Shown here piece after piece: positions 8,631 to 19,341 of a DNA stretch of 64,000 nucleotides. Source of the stretch: UBA6168 sp964508135 (GTDB taxonomy: Bacteria > Bacteroidota > Bacteroidia > Chitinophagales > Saprospiraceae); NCBI GenBank assembly GCA_964508135.1, contig CAZDSU010000040.1, positions 1-64,000 on the forward strand, in the 5' to 3' direction. The position numbers were made by a program, and so were the translations under genes. The notes under the pieces were generated by a model that made no database searches, was not told where the DNA came from, and was given only the letters and a program-made list of their open reading frames with translations. The first letter of the stretch is position 1; each line of letters begins with the position of its first letter.

Positions 8631-8709
8631 GGGTTAGGAGGTTTTGAGGGTTTTGAAGGTTTAGAGGGTCGTGATTAAACCTTCTAAACTTCCTAAACCT
8701 TCTCAACCC
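8631..8709. repeat. Imperfect hairpin between divergent kmo and aroB
   Basis: Two roughly 34-base arms (8631-8670 and 8675-8709) mirror each other imperfectly. One arm is built of GGTTTTGAGG-type words and the other of CCTTCTAAAC-type words; the longest perfect stretch is TAAACCTTC. It lies between two gene starts, so it cannot be a terminator. Confidence 0.7.
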
Positions 8710-8777
8710 ATTCAAGTTTTGCCCCAAAACTAGGACGTTTTTGGTGAAAAATGCCCGCCCAATTGCTAATCTTGCGC

Positions 8778-9872
8778 ATGTTTATACTTCATCTAAACGA
8801 GTACGAAATTTCCATCGGGGAAATGGGGCAGCCGCTCCGATCGCTGGTTGCCGGAAGCAACTACACGAAAATCGCCGTGCTGGTGGACGCCAACACCCGC
8901 CGTCATTGCTTTCCCTATTTCTTACAAAGCATTGATTTTGAGGTAGTTGCCATCGAAATACCCACAGGGGAACGGTTCAAGAACCTCGACATTTGCAGCT
9001 TCATCTGGTCTGAAATGATGCGCCACGGCCTCGACCGCCGCTCGCTGCTCATCAACCTCGGCGGTGGTGTCATTGGCGACATGGGCGGCTTTTGCGCTGC
9101 CACCTACCTGCGGGGCATTGACTTCGTGCAGGTGCCCACAACCCTCCTCTCGCAAGTGGACGCCTCGGTCGGCGGCAAGGTGGCCATTGATTTCAACGGC
9201 GTAAAAAACAGCATCGGCGTCTTCCAAAACCCCAAGGCCGTGTTGGTTGACCCCGTTTTTTTGAAAACCCTGCCCCTCACCGAAATCCGAAGTGGCTTCG
9301 CCGAGGTGTTCAAGCATGCGCTGATCGCCGATGCAGCGCAGTGGCAGGACTTGCAGCAAATCACCGACCTGATGGTGGTGGACTGGGCGAAGTTCCTCGC
9401 CCCCTCATTGTCCATCAAAAAACGCATCGTGGAGGAAGATCCGCTCGAAGGTGGCATCCGCAAGGCACTGAATTTTGGACATACCATCGGACATGCAGTG
9501 GAAAGCCATGTTTTGGGAATTGGGAATTCTAGCTCCCAATTCCCCATTTCCCCATTTCCCAATTCCCAACTATCGCATGGCGAAGCTGTTGCCTTGGGCA
9601 TCGTCTGCGAGAGTTGGCTGTCGCACAAACTGTTGGGGCTTTCCTCAGCGGAACTGGGCGAGATAGTTGCGTTCGTGCGACGGTTTTACCCCCACCATCC
9701 GCTTGCAGAAAGGGACTTTCCAGCCATTTTTGATTTGATGAAAAAAGACAAGAAAAATGTGGGCGGTCGCATCAATTTCACGCTGTTGTCTGTCATTGGG
9801 CGGGCGAGGATTGACCAATATTGTGGGGTTGTGGTGATTGAGGAGAGTTTGCGGTTTTATAGGAGTTTGTAA
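8778..9872 (+). CDS. aroB: 3-dehydroquinate synthase
   Basis: AroB converts DAHP to 3-dehydroquinate in the shikimate pathway using NAD and a divalent metal. From the ATG at 8778 it has 364 residues. The core motif LGGGVIGDMGGFCAATYLRG, the PTTLLSQVDASVGGK segment and metal-ligand regions NFGHTIGHAVES and LSHGEAVALG are present. About 19 residues of Pro/Ser/Asn-rich sequence between the last two motifs come from a hairpin insertion (9513-9569). An ATG at 8751 is also possible; 8778 follows TAATCTTG, a near-consensus -7 element, by only three bases, so a leaderless message is possible. Confidence 0.93.
   Translation: MFILHLNEYEISIGEMGQPLRSLVAGSNYTKIAVLVDANTRRHCFPYFLQSIDFEVVAIEIPTGERFKNLDICSFIWSEMMRHGLDRRSLLINLGGGVIGDMGGFCAATYLRGIDFVQVPTTLLSQVDASVGGKVAIDFNGVKNSIGVFQNPKAVLVDPVFLKTLPLTEIRSGFAEVFKHALIADAAQWQDLQQITDLMVVDWAKFLAPSLSIKKRIVEEDPLEGGIRKALNFGHTIGHAVESHVLGIGNSSSQFPISPFPNSQLSHGEAVALGIVCESWLSHKLLGLSSAELGEIVAFVRRFYPHHPLAERDFPAIFDLMKKDKKNVGGRINFTLLSVIGRARIDQYCGVVVIEESLRFYRSL
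9513..9569. repeat. Hairpin inserted in frame inside aroB
   Basis: TTGGGAATTGGGA (9513-9525) and TCCCAATTCCCAA (9557-9569) are perfect reverse complements, with further CCCAATT and CCCATTT words in the spacer. The 57 bases keep the reading frame and add residues between two conserved AroB motifs. Confidence 0.85.
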
Positions 9873-9879
9873 ATAAGGC

Positions 9880-10302
9880 TTACAATACGGGCGGATGGCG
9901 ATGAATCTCTTGTAAATTAGCTCGCAGTTCAATCAACTTAGGGCGGTTCAGTTGCAATGCATCAATAGTCGCCCGTCCGGTGGGCGTGAGGCCGATTAGG
10001 TGGAGCGGATCGGTGTCCCAAGCAAAATGTTCCTGCCATTTTTGTTTGCGTGGGTTAAAGAGCGAAACGGTCAAGCCCGTGACTTCATCAATTGCCGTTG
10101 TTTTATTGTACTTGTGGGAATTACAGCCCCTGCAGCAATTAGCAGCGTTTTCAAGTACCGTTAAGCCACCATGGCTCTCTGGTATGATATGGTCCAACTC
10201 AAAAGATTGGGTGGAAAAAGCCGCTGGGCTGAGGCAATACTCGCACCGAAAATGGGCGAGCTTGGCAAGTTCGGTTTTGAGGTCAGTTAGCAGCTTGCTC
10301 AT
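9880..10302 (-). CDS. HNH endonuclease
   Basis: This 140-residue protein has an HNH nuclease signature with a zinc-binding frame: CEYC near residue 20, then ELDHIIPESHGG, an Asn in NAANCC and a second pair in CRGCNSHK. HNH nucleases nick or cut DNA and occur in restriction, mobile-element and toxin contexts. Its ATG overlaps the stop of the upstream helical protein gene by four bases, indicating coupled translation. The function of the pair is unknown. It sits at the edge of a stretch of toxin-antitoxin-like genes. Confidence 0.85.
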   Translation of the reverse strand: MSKLLTDLKTELAKLAHFRCEYCLSPAAFSTQSFELDHIIPESHGGLTVLENAANCCRGCNSHKYNKTTAIDEVTGLTVSLFNPRKQKWQEHFAWDTDPLHLIGLTPTGRATIDALQLNRPKLIELRANLQEIHRHPPVL

Positions 10303-10706
10303 GCAGCTATTGATTGGTTCAAGCCCAATTGTTCCATCAAGTCCTCCACAGAAATACCCCTGAGTCGAGAGAGTTCAATCATGGATTTTAGCCAGTCGGC
10401 ATTGTGCCCTTCAGCCGTTTCGACCAATGCCAGCAATTCTTGATGTTCCGCTGGAGTGAGGCTTTCATTTTTAAGTTTGGCATTTAGCAAGTCATATCTG
10501 CGCTGGATTTTTACTTTCAGCGGTTCGTAGATTTTCTTCAACAGTTCTAGTTCCCGCTCGGTGGGCTTTGGTGCTTTTCGGCGGGCCAGCAAATACCCAA
10601 GCCTGTCCATGAACTTCTCCAAGTCCTCCGTCCCCATTTGGGTAGCCCCCTTCAAAAGGTCTTCAAAGCCAACTTTTACGCCTTTTTTGATTTCTATCGT
10701 TTGCAT
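10299..10706 (-). CDS. Unrecognised helical protein coupled to an HNH nuclease
   Basis: From the ATG at 10706 the product is 135 residues, charged and mostly helical by appearance, with no signal peptide or membrane segment. The start is supported by a perfect TATTTTTG -7 element 19 bases upstream; the longer frame to 10850 would read through that promoter. It overlaps the HNH gene by an ATGA junction. By analogy with other two-gene modules it may bind or control the nuclease, but I do not recognise the family. Confidence 0.7.
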   Translation of the reverse strand: MQTIEIKKGVKVGFEDLLKGATQMGTEDLEKFMDRLGYLLARRKAPKPTERELELLKKIYEPLKVKIQRRYDLLNAKLKNESLTPAEHQELLALVETAEGHNADWLKSMIELSRLRGISVEDLMEQLGLNQSIAA

Positions 10707-10725
10707 TGAAAAGTTATTTATAGGC

Positions 10726-10733
10726 CAAAAATA
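10726..10733 (-). promoter_or_regulatory. -7 promoter element for the HNH module
   Basis: On the minus strand TATTTTTG matches TAnnTTTG, 19 bases before the ATG at 10706. The same CTATTTTTG string precedes the antitoxin at 16583. Confidence 0.55.
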
Positions 10734-10859
10734 GGTTTTTTTTAAAATAAAATCTGCGTTTACCCACCCATTCCGTTTCATCCGCATCCGCATCCTCCTC
10801 ACTGGTTCATCATCAAAACCAATCCCGCCCCCACATGTTAAATATCCCATTCAAAATTC

Positions 10860-10867
10860 TACATTTG
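10860..10867 (+). promoter_or_regulatory. -7 promoter element for gcvP
   Basis: TACATTTG matches TAnnTTTG, 47 bases before the gcvP start. I saw no glycine-riboswitch-like aptamer in the upstream 180 bases. Confidence 0.5.
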
Positions 10868-10914
10868 CGAGGCCAAAAACTCATCACCAAATATTTCCAA
10901 ATCAAGGATTAAAA

Positions 10915-13800
<2,886 letters not shown>

Positions 13801-13820
13801 GCGTGGCCTTTTATTTGCAT

Positions 13821-13878
13821 GGGTTGACGGATTTCGCAGAATACATAGGCGAGTTTCGTCAACCCAATAGGTTTTTTT
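13821..13878 (+). terminator. Probable gcvP terminator hairpin
   Basis: GGGTTGACG (13821-13829) pairs perfectly with CGTCAACCC (13857-13865), with an inner CGC/GCG pairing, and a run of seven T (13872-13878) follows. It lies 20 bases after the gcvP stop. The stem could also be one of the dispersed hairpins, but the T-run favours a terminator. Confidence 0.6.
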
Positions 13879-13955
13879 AGAAAAGGATTGGATTTATTGC
13901 CTTGAGGTGAAAGATTTTATGGATTAGGCATCAATTTTTGTAATTTCGAATTGTA

Positions 13956-15140
13956 ATGGCAGACAAAGCATACATAACACCAAACGTCCTAAAATGGGCA
14001 AGAGAATCGGCAAGAATTACCGAGGAGGTTGCTGCTGCCAAAGTTTCAATAAATATTGATAAGTTAAGGGAATGGGAAAATGGCACAAGTCAGCCAACGA
14101 TAAGGCAAGCACAAACGCTTGCAAAAGCATATAAGCGCCCTTTTGCGCTGTTTTTTTTGCCGGATATCCCCAGGGACTTCCAACCATTGCAAGATTTTAG
14201 AAAGCCTCATTCGAAAGAATTAACAACGTCCTCTATTTTTATCATTCGTGAAATCCAACAAAAGCAGGCATGGATTAGTGAAGTATATTCTGATAACAAT
14301 GAAGATAAGCTGCCTTTTGTTGGAAGATTTTCTTTAAACGATAATCCAAAAATTGTTGCAGATGATATCTTATCTACTCTAAAAATAAATCCAGCAAACT
14401 ACAAAGCTGAAAACCCAATAAGAGAGTGGATTGATGCGTCTGAATCTAATGGCATTTTTGTCTCTAGAACAAGTTTTATTCATTCTCGAATGAGACTAGA
14501 TTCAGACGAAATACAAGGATTTGCCATCGCTGACCCATATGCACCATTTATTTTTATAAATTCTGACGATTGGAGTGCACCTCAGCTATTTACTTTAGTA
14601 CACGAACTTGCCCACATTTGGATAGCAGCATCAGGTGTTTCAAATGAAATAGGGCCAGAACTAATCCAACGAGACAAGTTTAATCCAGTAGAGCTTTTTT
14701 GCAACGAAGTTGCTGCTAACGCCCTCATTCCGAATGATATAATACTGAAAATTGACAGGTCTTTTTTTAAGGACTCTCAGGGAGTATTTAAGGCTGCTAA
14801 GAGTCTTAGTGTTAGCTCGTTTGCACTTTTAGTTAGAGCTTTAAATTTACATATTATTACACTTTCCTCTTATCAGGTTTTGAAAAAGCAAGCAGAAATT
14901 GATTATGAAGCTTTCTTGAGCAGAGAGGCTGAAAAAAAAGAAAAACTCAAATTAAAGCAAAAAGAAAAACCAAGTGGCCCTAATTACTACTTGTTACGGC
15001 TCAACAAAAATAGCAGGCTTTTTACACAAGTAGTTCTTGATGCATTAAGGAGCGGATTTGTTCAGCCTACTCAGGCCAGCTTATTACTAGGAACACCAGC
15101 TAATAATTTTCATAAACTAGAAGCCCAGATTTACAAATGA
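13956..15140 (+). CDS. HTH-XRE / ImmA-IrrE metallopeptidase protein
   Basis: The 394-residue protein starts with an XRE-type helix-turn-helix (about residues 7-60, including INIDKLREWENGTSQPTI) and continues with an ImmA/IrrE zinc peptidase domain carrying HELAHIW near residue 223 and a downstream glutamate-rich helix (ELFCNEVAANALIP). Such proteins regulate or activate partner modules by cleaving repressors. Its stop overlaps the DUF4411 gene start by four bases. The two genes are visibly AT-richer than their neighbours, suggesting horizontal transfer. Members of this pairing are treated as type II-like toxin-antitoxin modules. Confidence 0.9.
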   Translation: MADKAYITPNVLKWARESARITEEVAAAKVSINIDKLREWENGTSQPTIRQAQTLAKAYKRPFALFFLPDIPRDFQPLQDFRKPHSKELTTSSIFIIREIQQKQAWISEVYSDNNEDKLPFVGRFSLNDNPKIVADDILSTLKINPANYKAENPIREWIDASESNGIFVSRTSFIHSRMRLDSDEIQGFAIADPYAPFIFINSDDWSAPQLFTLVHELAHIWIAASGVSNEIGPELIQRDKFNPVELFCNEVAANALIPNDIILKIDRSFFKDSQGVFKAAKSLSVSSFALLVRALNLHIITLSSYQVLKKQAEIDYEAFLSREAEKKEKLKLKQKEKPSGPNYYLLRLNKNSRLFTQVVLDALRSGFVQPTQASLLLGTPANNFHKLEAQIYK

Positions 15141-15658
15141 ACCAAGCAGTACATATCTATTGCATCGATGCCAACGTCCTTATTCAAGCTTGGCAAAAAT
15201 ATTATGCTCCTGACATATGTCCTGATTACTGGGATATATTAAACGAGTTAGGAAGCCAAGGGCGGATTTTTATCCCTGAAGAGGTAAAAAATGAAATAGT
15301 TGTACCAGACGATAAAGAAAAAACTGAAGACGACCTTTCCAAATGGTTAAAACGTAGCTCTATTCCTGTACATAAACCGACTGAGCAAGTCATAAAATGC
15401 TGGCAAAATATTCTTCAAGCGAATCCTTTACACCAACATTTGGTTGACAATATTAAGGGAAGGTCACTTGCAGACCCATGGGTTATTTCACATGCTTTAA
15501 GCGTAAAAGCTACTGTTGTAACCAAAGAAAATCTTGATATCGCTTTGAACACAAAAAGAATTAAAATCCCAAATGTTTGTAACAATATGGGCATTAGATG
15601 GATTGATGATTTTACTTTCGTAAAGGAGCTTGGTTTGAAGTTTTCATGTAGACTTTAA
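15137..15658 (+). CDS. DUF4411 PIN-like protein (probable toxin)
   Basis: This 173-residue protein resembles the DUF4411 family, which has a PIN-like RNase fold. The N-terminal CIDANVLIQAW supplies the first acidic residue, an internal Glu lies in EEVKNEIV, and LADPWVISHAL with the later VVTKE provides the remaining acidic positions of a PIN site. It is translationally coupled to the HTH-ImmA gene. Known family pairs suggest this is the toxin and the upstream protein the neutraliser; cleavage of RNA is inferred from the fold. Confidence 0.85.
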   Translation: MNQAVHIYCIDANVLIQAWQKYYAPDICPDYWDILNELGSQGRIFIPEEVKNEIVVPDDKEKTEDDLSKWLKRSSIPVHKPTEQVIKCWQNILQANPLHQHLVDNIKGRSLADPWVISHALSVKATVVTKENLDIALNTKRIKIPNVCNNMGIRWIDDFTFVKELGLKFSCRL

Positions 15659-15904
15659 TCCATATTGCGCTAATACGGGTGTTTGCAGAAACCTAGTAAC
15701 CCAGTTCCTGCAACTCTCACAGGCACTGCAACCCGCCCACTACAAAGTTCCATCAGCGGCCAATTAATCGCCCCCACTGGCGCAACATTTGTCACTTTCA
15801 TTGAAAAACGGTACTGCTCGTTGATAGCTTTCCTATCATGCGGGCTTGGGTTTCGGCCTCTGGCCGCCGTGCGTAGGTCAGGTAGGTCAGCCGACATGGC
15901 CCAA

Positions 15905-16357
15905 TTATTTCAACGAAACCACTATAATCCCCTCGTCGTACCGCTTAAAATCAGCTTCGTTGTTGGTCAGAAGATTGGAAATGCCATTGATTTTCATGGC
16001 AGCGACGATATTGCAGTCATGGACGGGTTTCCCTTGCACCTTGTATTTTTCTATCAACTGAAAGAGTTGCTTTGAAACCAAGTCGGTATCGTCGGCAATA
16101 TTGAATTGCGTAGTGAGTTTTTCCGTGTCAGCTACCAATTGTGCAGCATCGAAAGCACCTTGTTCGGCCAAAGCTCTTGACATTACCACCAAGTATTCCC
16201 GGATGATTTGGCGGCTAATCCACAGTTCGAAACCTTGATGCAGGAAATCGTTCAGTTTGTTTTGAGCAGCAAGATGGAACGGGGAGTTCACCAAGCTGAT
16301 GTACGCCAGGATATTCGTGTCCACGAACAACCGTTTTTCACCTGCCGTCTTCGCCAT
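15905..16357 (-). CDS. PIN-domain protein (VapC-like toxin)
   Basis: The 150-residue product has the PIN start FVDTNILAYI, a central glutamate-containing stretch and VHDCNIVAAMKINGISNLLT, followed by TNNEADFKRY, which together give the acidic active site of PIN ribonucleases. VapC-type toxins cut tRNA or rRNA. The gene overlaps the upstream 81-residue protein by 20 bases on the same strand, the classical antitoxin-first order. Confidence 0.85.
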   Translation of the reverse strand: MAKTAGEKRLFVDTNILAYISLVNSPFHLAAQNKLNDFLHQGFELWISRQIIREYLVVMSRALAEQGAFDAAQLVADTEKLTTQFNIADDTDLVSKQLFQLIEKYKVQGKPVHDCNIVAAMKINGISNLLTNNEADFKRYDEGIIVVSLK

Positions 16358-16583
16358 AAATCTCGGTTCTGCTAAAGGTTTGGGAAGGGTTCACGGGCAC
16401 TTGATAGGTAGGATGCCAGATAGTTTTTGGCTTGCTGCTGCGCTTCTTCGAACTTGTTTGTTGCGGTTTGGGCATCAATACCACCAGCACATCGTAGTCG
16501 CCATTGGGCACGTTCTCGGCGACATGGATGCTCAACAGGCGGTCTTTCTTTGAAATTTGCGCTTTTGCGGCAATGGTTAACAT
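16338..16583 (-). CDS. Small antitoxin-like protein partnering the PIN toxin
   Basis: The 81-residue protein begins with an AbrB-like or DUF2281-like beta strand pattern (LLSIHVAENVPNGDYDVLVV) and ends in a positively charged, likely disordered tail that would be suited to wrap the toxin. A perfect TATTTTTG -7 element lies 16 bases upstream, so this gene leads the two-gene unit. The antitoxin role is inferred from size, order and overlap. Confidence 0.7.
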   Translation of the reverse strand: MLTIAAKAQISKKDRLLSIHVAENVPNGDYDVLVVLMPKPQQTSSKKRSSKPKTIWHPTYQVPVNPSQTFSRTEIYGEDGR

Positions 16584-16599
16584 GGATAGTTGTTTTTTA

Positions 16600-16607
16600 C
16601 AAAAATA
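16600..16607 (-). promoter_or_regulatory. -7 promoter element for the PIN toxin-antitoxin unit
   Basis: On the minus strand TATTTTTG matches TAnnTTTG, 16 bases before the ATG at 16583. Confidence 0.55.
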
Positions 16608-16629
16608 GCCGTTTTTCCTGATTTTGCAT

Positions 16630-16869
16630 TCAAAATGAGATATTGAGCGTTTTCATGTCCTCCTCCAGCTCTTCAATCCCGTAATGCACTGGGATTTTCC
16701 GCTTGGCGAGTTCTTCTTGAAACTGTACCCGGTGCAGCCCAGCCACTTTTGCTGCTTGGGCAAGCGTGAAGATTTCCATTTGGAAAAGCGAAATAGCAAC
16801 ACCCAGCCGAACCTGCGCTTCCGTGAGGCCCGAACTTTTTACAACAGAATCTGGCACTGTGATGACCAT
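16630..16869 (-). CDS. UPF0175 family antitoxin, orphan
   Basis: From the ATG at 16869 (MVITVPDSVVKSSGLTEAQV) the protein is 79 residues and matches the UPF0175 family: a short strand followed by helices including LAQAAKVAGLHRVQFQEEL and the closing VHYGIEELEEDMKTL. UPF0175 members are ribbon-helix-helix-like antitoxins that normally pair with DUF3368 PIN toxins, as at 60274-60998 in this same window. Here no DUF3368 gene follows; the next genes are a different antitoxin/PIN pair. TATTTTTA, one base off the -7 consensus, lies 19 bases upstream (16889-16896). Confidence 0.8.
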   Translation of the reverse strand: MVITVPDSVVKSSGLTEAQVRLGVAISLFQMEIFTLAQAAKVAGLHRVQFQEELAKRKIPVHYGIEELEEDMKTLNISF

Positions 16870-17198
16870 GATGAGATTTGATTTTGGGTAAAAATAGGGG
16901 TTTTTGAGTAAATCCCAAAGGCTTGTCGAGCTAGAACACTCCATGCACCAAAGCATAAGCGCTTTTCGTTACGCTTGTGTTGCTTGTGAGGTATCGCATT
17001 TTGCGATTCCATGTCTCGACATTTTCTTAGCCTATGCAATTCCCCTCAAATCACCCCCTCCAGCACCTTCAAGTCCCCATTTTTCAGTCCGCCAGCCTTG
17101 GCTTTGGGTAAGAAGCGATCGGTGAGATTTTGAGGTCACGACACACATTATCCCTCGGCATTTATTGAACCTGCTCACAAGGAAGCGCCCTGTTTGCC

Positions 17199-17206
17199 TA
17201 CTTTTG
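17199..17206 (+). promoter_or_regulatory. -7 promoter element for mvaD
   Basis: TACTTTTG matches TAnnTTTG exactly, 23 bases before the mvaD ATG at 17230. It argues against the longer reading frame that opens at 17194. Confidence 0.55.
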
Positions 17207-17229
17207 CCCCCGAACAAAATCAACAACGC

Positions 17230-18324
17230 ATGTCCACAACAGACTACAAAAACCCTCAACTCCTCCTCGAAACCGCCGACCTCGAACCTGGCGAAATCAC
17301 TTGGCGCAGCCCAAGCAACCTCGCCATCGTGAAATATTGGGGCAAATACGGTGTGCAAATGCCGAAAAACCCCTCGCTGAGCCTGACCCTGAGCAGCTCG
17401 TTTACGGAAACGCTGCTCGAATACCGCCCACGGGGGACCAGCGAGTCGGGCATTTCCCTCGAATTTTTCTTCCATGAAGAACCGAACGAGCCGTTCCGGG
17501 AGAAGCTGGTGAAGTACCTCGAAAGCGTGACGGACATCTTCCCATTCCTGCGCCAACTGGACTTGACCGTTTACAGCGGCAACTCGTTCCCGCACTCGGC
17601 GGGCATCGCATCCTCGGCCTCGGCCATGAGCGCATTGGCACTATGCCTTTGCTCGCTGGAACACGAGCTGTTCGAGACGCTGGACGACGATGCGGCATTT
17701 GACCAAAAAGCATCTTACGTAGCAAGGTTGGGTTCTGGCAGCGCCTGCCGTTCCATTTTCCCAAAGGCAGCGCTTTGGGGCGAAACAGGCGACGTGAAAG
17801 GCTCGTCAGACCTGTTCGCCGTGCCGATGGGCGACGAGGTTCACACGGTTTTTGCCAATCTCCACGATGACATCCTGATTGCCAGCACGGCAGCCAAGAG
17901 CGTGAGCAGTCGGGCAGGGCATGGGCTGATGGAAAACCACCCCTTCGCCGAGGCCCGCTACGCCGATGCGAGGCGCAACCTGAGCCGCTTGATACCCGCC
18001 ATGCGAAGCGGTGACTTGGAGGAGTTCGGGCGCATCGCCGAGAACGAGGCGCTGACCCTGCATGGGCTGATGATGAGCAGCAATCCATCGTTTATCCTGA
18101 TGAAACCGAACACGCTGGAAATGATTGAGCGGCTGCGCCAATACCGGGAGGAGACTAAGCATCCCGTTTATTTCAGCTTGGATGCTGGGCCGAATTTGCA
18201 CTTGCTTTACCCGGGGGACATCATTCACGACGTTCGGGGTTTTATAGAGGAAGAATTGAAGCCGCTTTGCGAGAAGGGGACTTATTTACAGGATTGGGCG
18301 GGGGAAGGTCCGGCGCAAGTGTGA
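17230..18324 (+). CDS. mvaD: Diphosphomevalonate decarboxylase
   Basis: MvaD performs the ATP-dependent decarboxylation of mevalonate diphosphate to isopentenyl diphosphate, the last mevalonate-pathway step. From the ATG at 17230 it is 364 residues with the GHMP-kinase fold: SNLAIVKYWGKYG at the N-terminus, the ATP loop SAGIASSASAMSALAL and GSGSACRSIFPKAALWG. HMG-CoA reductase at the far end of the window belongs to the same pathway, supporting isoprenoid synthesis through mevalonate in this organism. Confidence 0.94.
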   Translation: MSTTDYKNPQLLLETADLEPGEITWRSPSNLAIVKYWGKYGVQMPKNPSLSLTLSSSFTETLLEYRPRGTSESGISLEFFFHEEPNEPFREKLVKYLESVTDIFPFLRQLDLTVYSGNSFPHSAGIASSASAMSALALCLCSLEHELFETLDDDAAFDQKASYVARLGSGSACRSIFPKAALWGETGDVKGSSDLFAVPMGDEVHTVFANLHDDILIASTAAKSVSSRAGHGLMENHPFAEARYADARRNLSRLIPAMRSGDLEEFGRIAENEALTLHGLMMSSNPSFILMKPNTLEMIERLRQYREETKHPVYFSLDAGPNLHLLYPGDIIHDVRGFIEEELKPLCEKGTYLQDWAGEGPAQV

Positions 18325-18333
18325 GGGGGGAAC

Positions 18334-18354
18334 TTTGCAGTCAAAGTCTGCAAA
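18334..18354. repeat. Small inverted repeat after mvaD
   Basis: TTTGCAG (18334-18340) and CTGCAAA (18348-18354) pair around TCAAAGT, ten bases after the mvaD stop. No T-run follows, so terminator function is doubtful. Confidence 0.4.
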
Positions 18355-18448
18355 TGTGCAATTGTGTCCATTTTATGGTGTCACTTCAATATCGTGCAAC
18401 GACCAACGTCACTGTTTTCGTTTCGGTACCTGCAAGTTGGCAAACTTA

Positions 18449-19264
18449 TCACGTGCGATCCTTCGAAAACAACTGCTTCACCGCAGAAACCACAAACCCC
18501 GACAAGTTCATGTACGGTGGTTTCATCAACAACTGCACCCCGGTCAGCCCGACCCAACCAGCCATGGCAGCAAACGACAGGTCACCGAAACGGGTGAAGC
18601 CTCGGAAGTCGTGCATGTTGAGCCGCATCAGTTCGTACATCACAAAATCGGTGACGATATAGGCGCTGTTCACCCAGAACAGCAGCAGCATGACTCGTAA
18701 CATGCGCCGCAACACCAGCGCCTCGTAGAGCTGCTGGCCACCCTCCTGTTTTTTGCGGAGCGCCGAAACCTTAAACCGGATGTAACGGTACGCCGCAAAC
18801 TGGTAAGTGTAAAAGGTGAAAATGTAAAGTGCCATCTCCAGCCCACCATAAAATGGCGAATAAAACCGCCGTATCAAAAGCCCATCCGTCAGCAGCCACG
18901 CACCGAGAAAATAGGCAAACTGCGTCAGCGGAAGCAGTGCATGTTTGGCGTCGCTGCCCACAAACTTGTAGGTAGGGAACAGCCGCAACTTCACCGAAAT
19001 ATACAACAGCACCCCGAACGACAGGGTGAAATACAGTGGCAGCGAAGTCAGGTGCGGGTTGGCGTGGTAGATGCCCCGCAGGATGAAAATATGGTGCAGC
19101 GCCGTCAGGGCATAGGCCATCAACAGCCCGAAAAAAGCGAGGTCGGCCCGCTTGTTCTCGTTTTTGCGGAGCAAAAAAACGACGGCCACCGCCCCGTTCA
19201 GTGCGACCGTTGCGCAAAGAACCAGAAAGGACAAGGTGGTTAGCGTTCCGGTGAAGAAATTCAT
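18449..19264 (-). CDS. Uncharacterised seven-helix membrane protein
   Basis: The 271-residue protein is mostly hydrophobic with about seven predicted membrane segments and short polar loops, including one starting FLLRKNENKRADLAFFGLL. The layout resembles the 7-TM sensory part of Bacteroidota proteins that carry a C-terminal AraC helix-turn-helix, but here the protein ends after the last helix with no DNA-binding domain. The gene follows the DD-peptidase gene on the same strand, separated only by the 19267-19338 repeat. Function is unknown. Confidence 0.6.
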   Translation of the reverse strand: MNFFTGTLTTLSFLVLCATVALNGAVAVVFLLRKNENKRADLAFFGLLMAYALTALHHIFILRGIYHANPHLTSLPLYFTLSFGVLLYISVKLRLFPTYKFVGSDAKHALLPLTQFAYFLGAWLLTDGLLIRRFYSPFYGGLEMALYIFTFYTYQFAAYRYIRFKVSALRKKQEGGQQLYEALVLRRMLRVMLLLFWVNSAYIVTDFVMYELMRLNMHDFRGFTRFGDLSFAAMAGWVGLTGVQLLMKPPYMNLSGFVVSAVKQLFSKDRT

Positions 19265-19266
19265 TG

Positions 19267-19338
19267 TTGAATTGCTATATTGTTGAATTGCTATATTGTT
19301 GAATTGCTATAAAACAATACAACAATATAGCAATTCAA
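19267..19338. repeat. Hairpin with 16-bp tandem arms between dacB and the membrane-protein gene
   Basis: The left arm is a 16-base tandem (unit TTGAATTGCTATATTG, starting at 19267, 19283 and 19299). The right arm 19320-19338 is a perfect 19-base reverse complement of either of the first two copies. The element fills the whole intergenic gap, from two bases past one start codon to just before the other gene's stop. Confidence 0.88.
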
Positions 19339-19341
19339 TAA

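Noticed and set aside
10707..10914. Glycine riboswitch upstream of gcvP
   Set aside because: No aptamer-like conserved stems are seen; only a promoter element and short CATCCG repeats.
15670..15897. Minus-strand 75-codon frame between DUF4411 and the PIN gene
   Set aside because: No recognisable domain and no promoter element; kept as non-coding. The 245-base gap shows nothing else I can name.
19267..19338. Possible CRISPR-like array
   Set aside because: The 16-base units are directly adjacent with no spacers and have an inverted partner.
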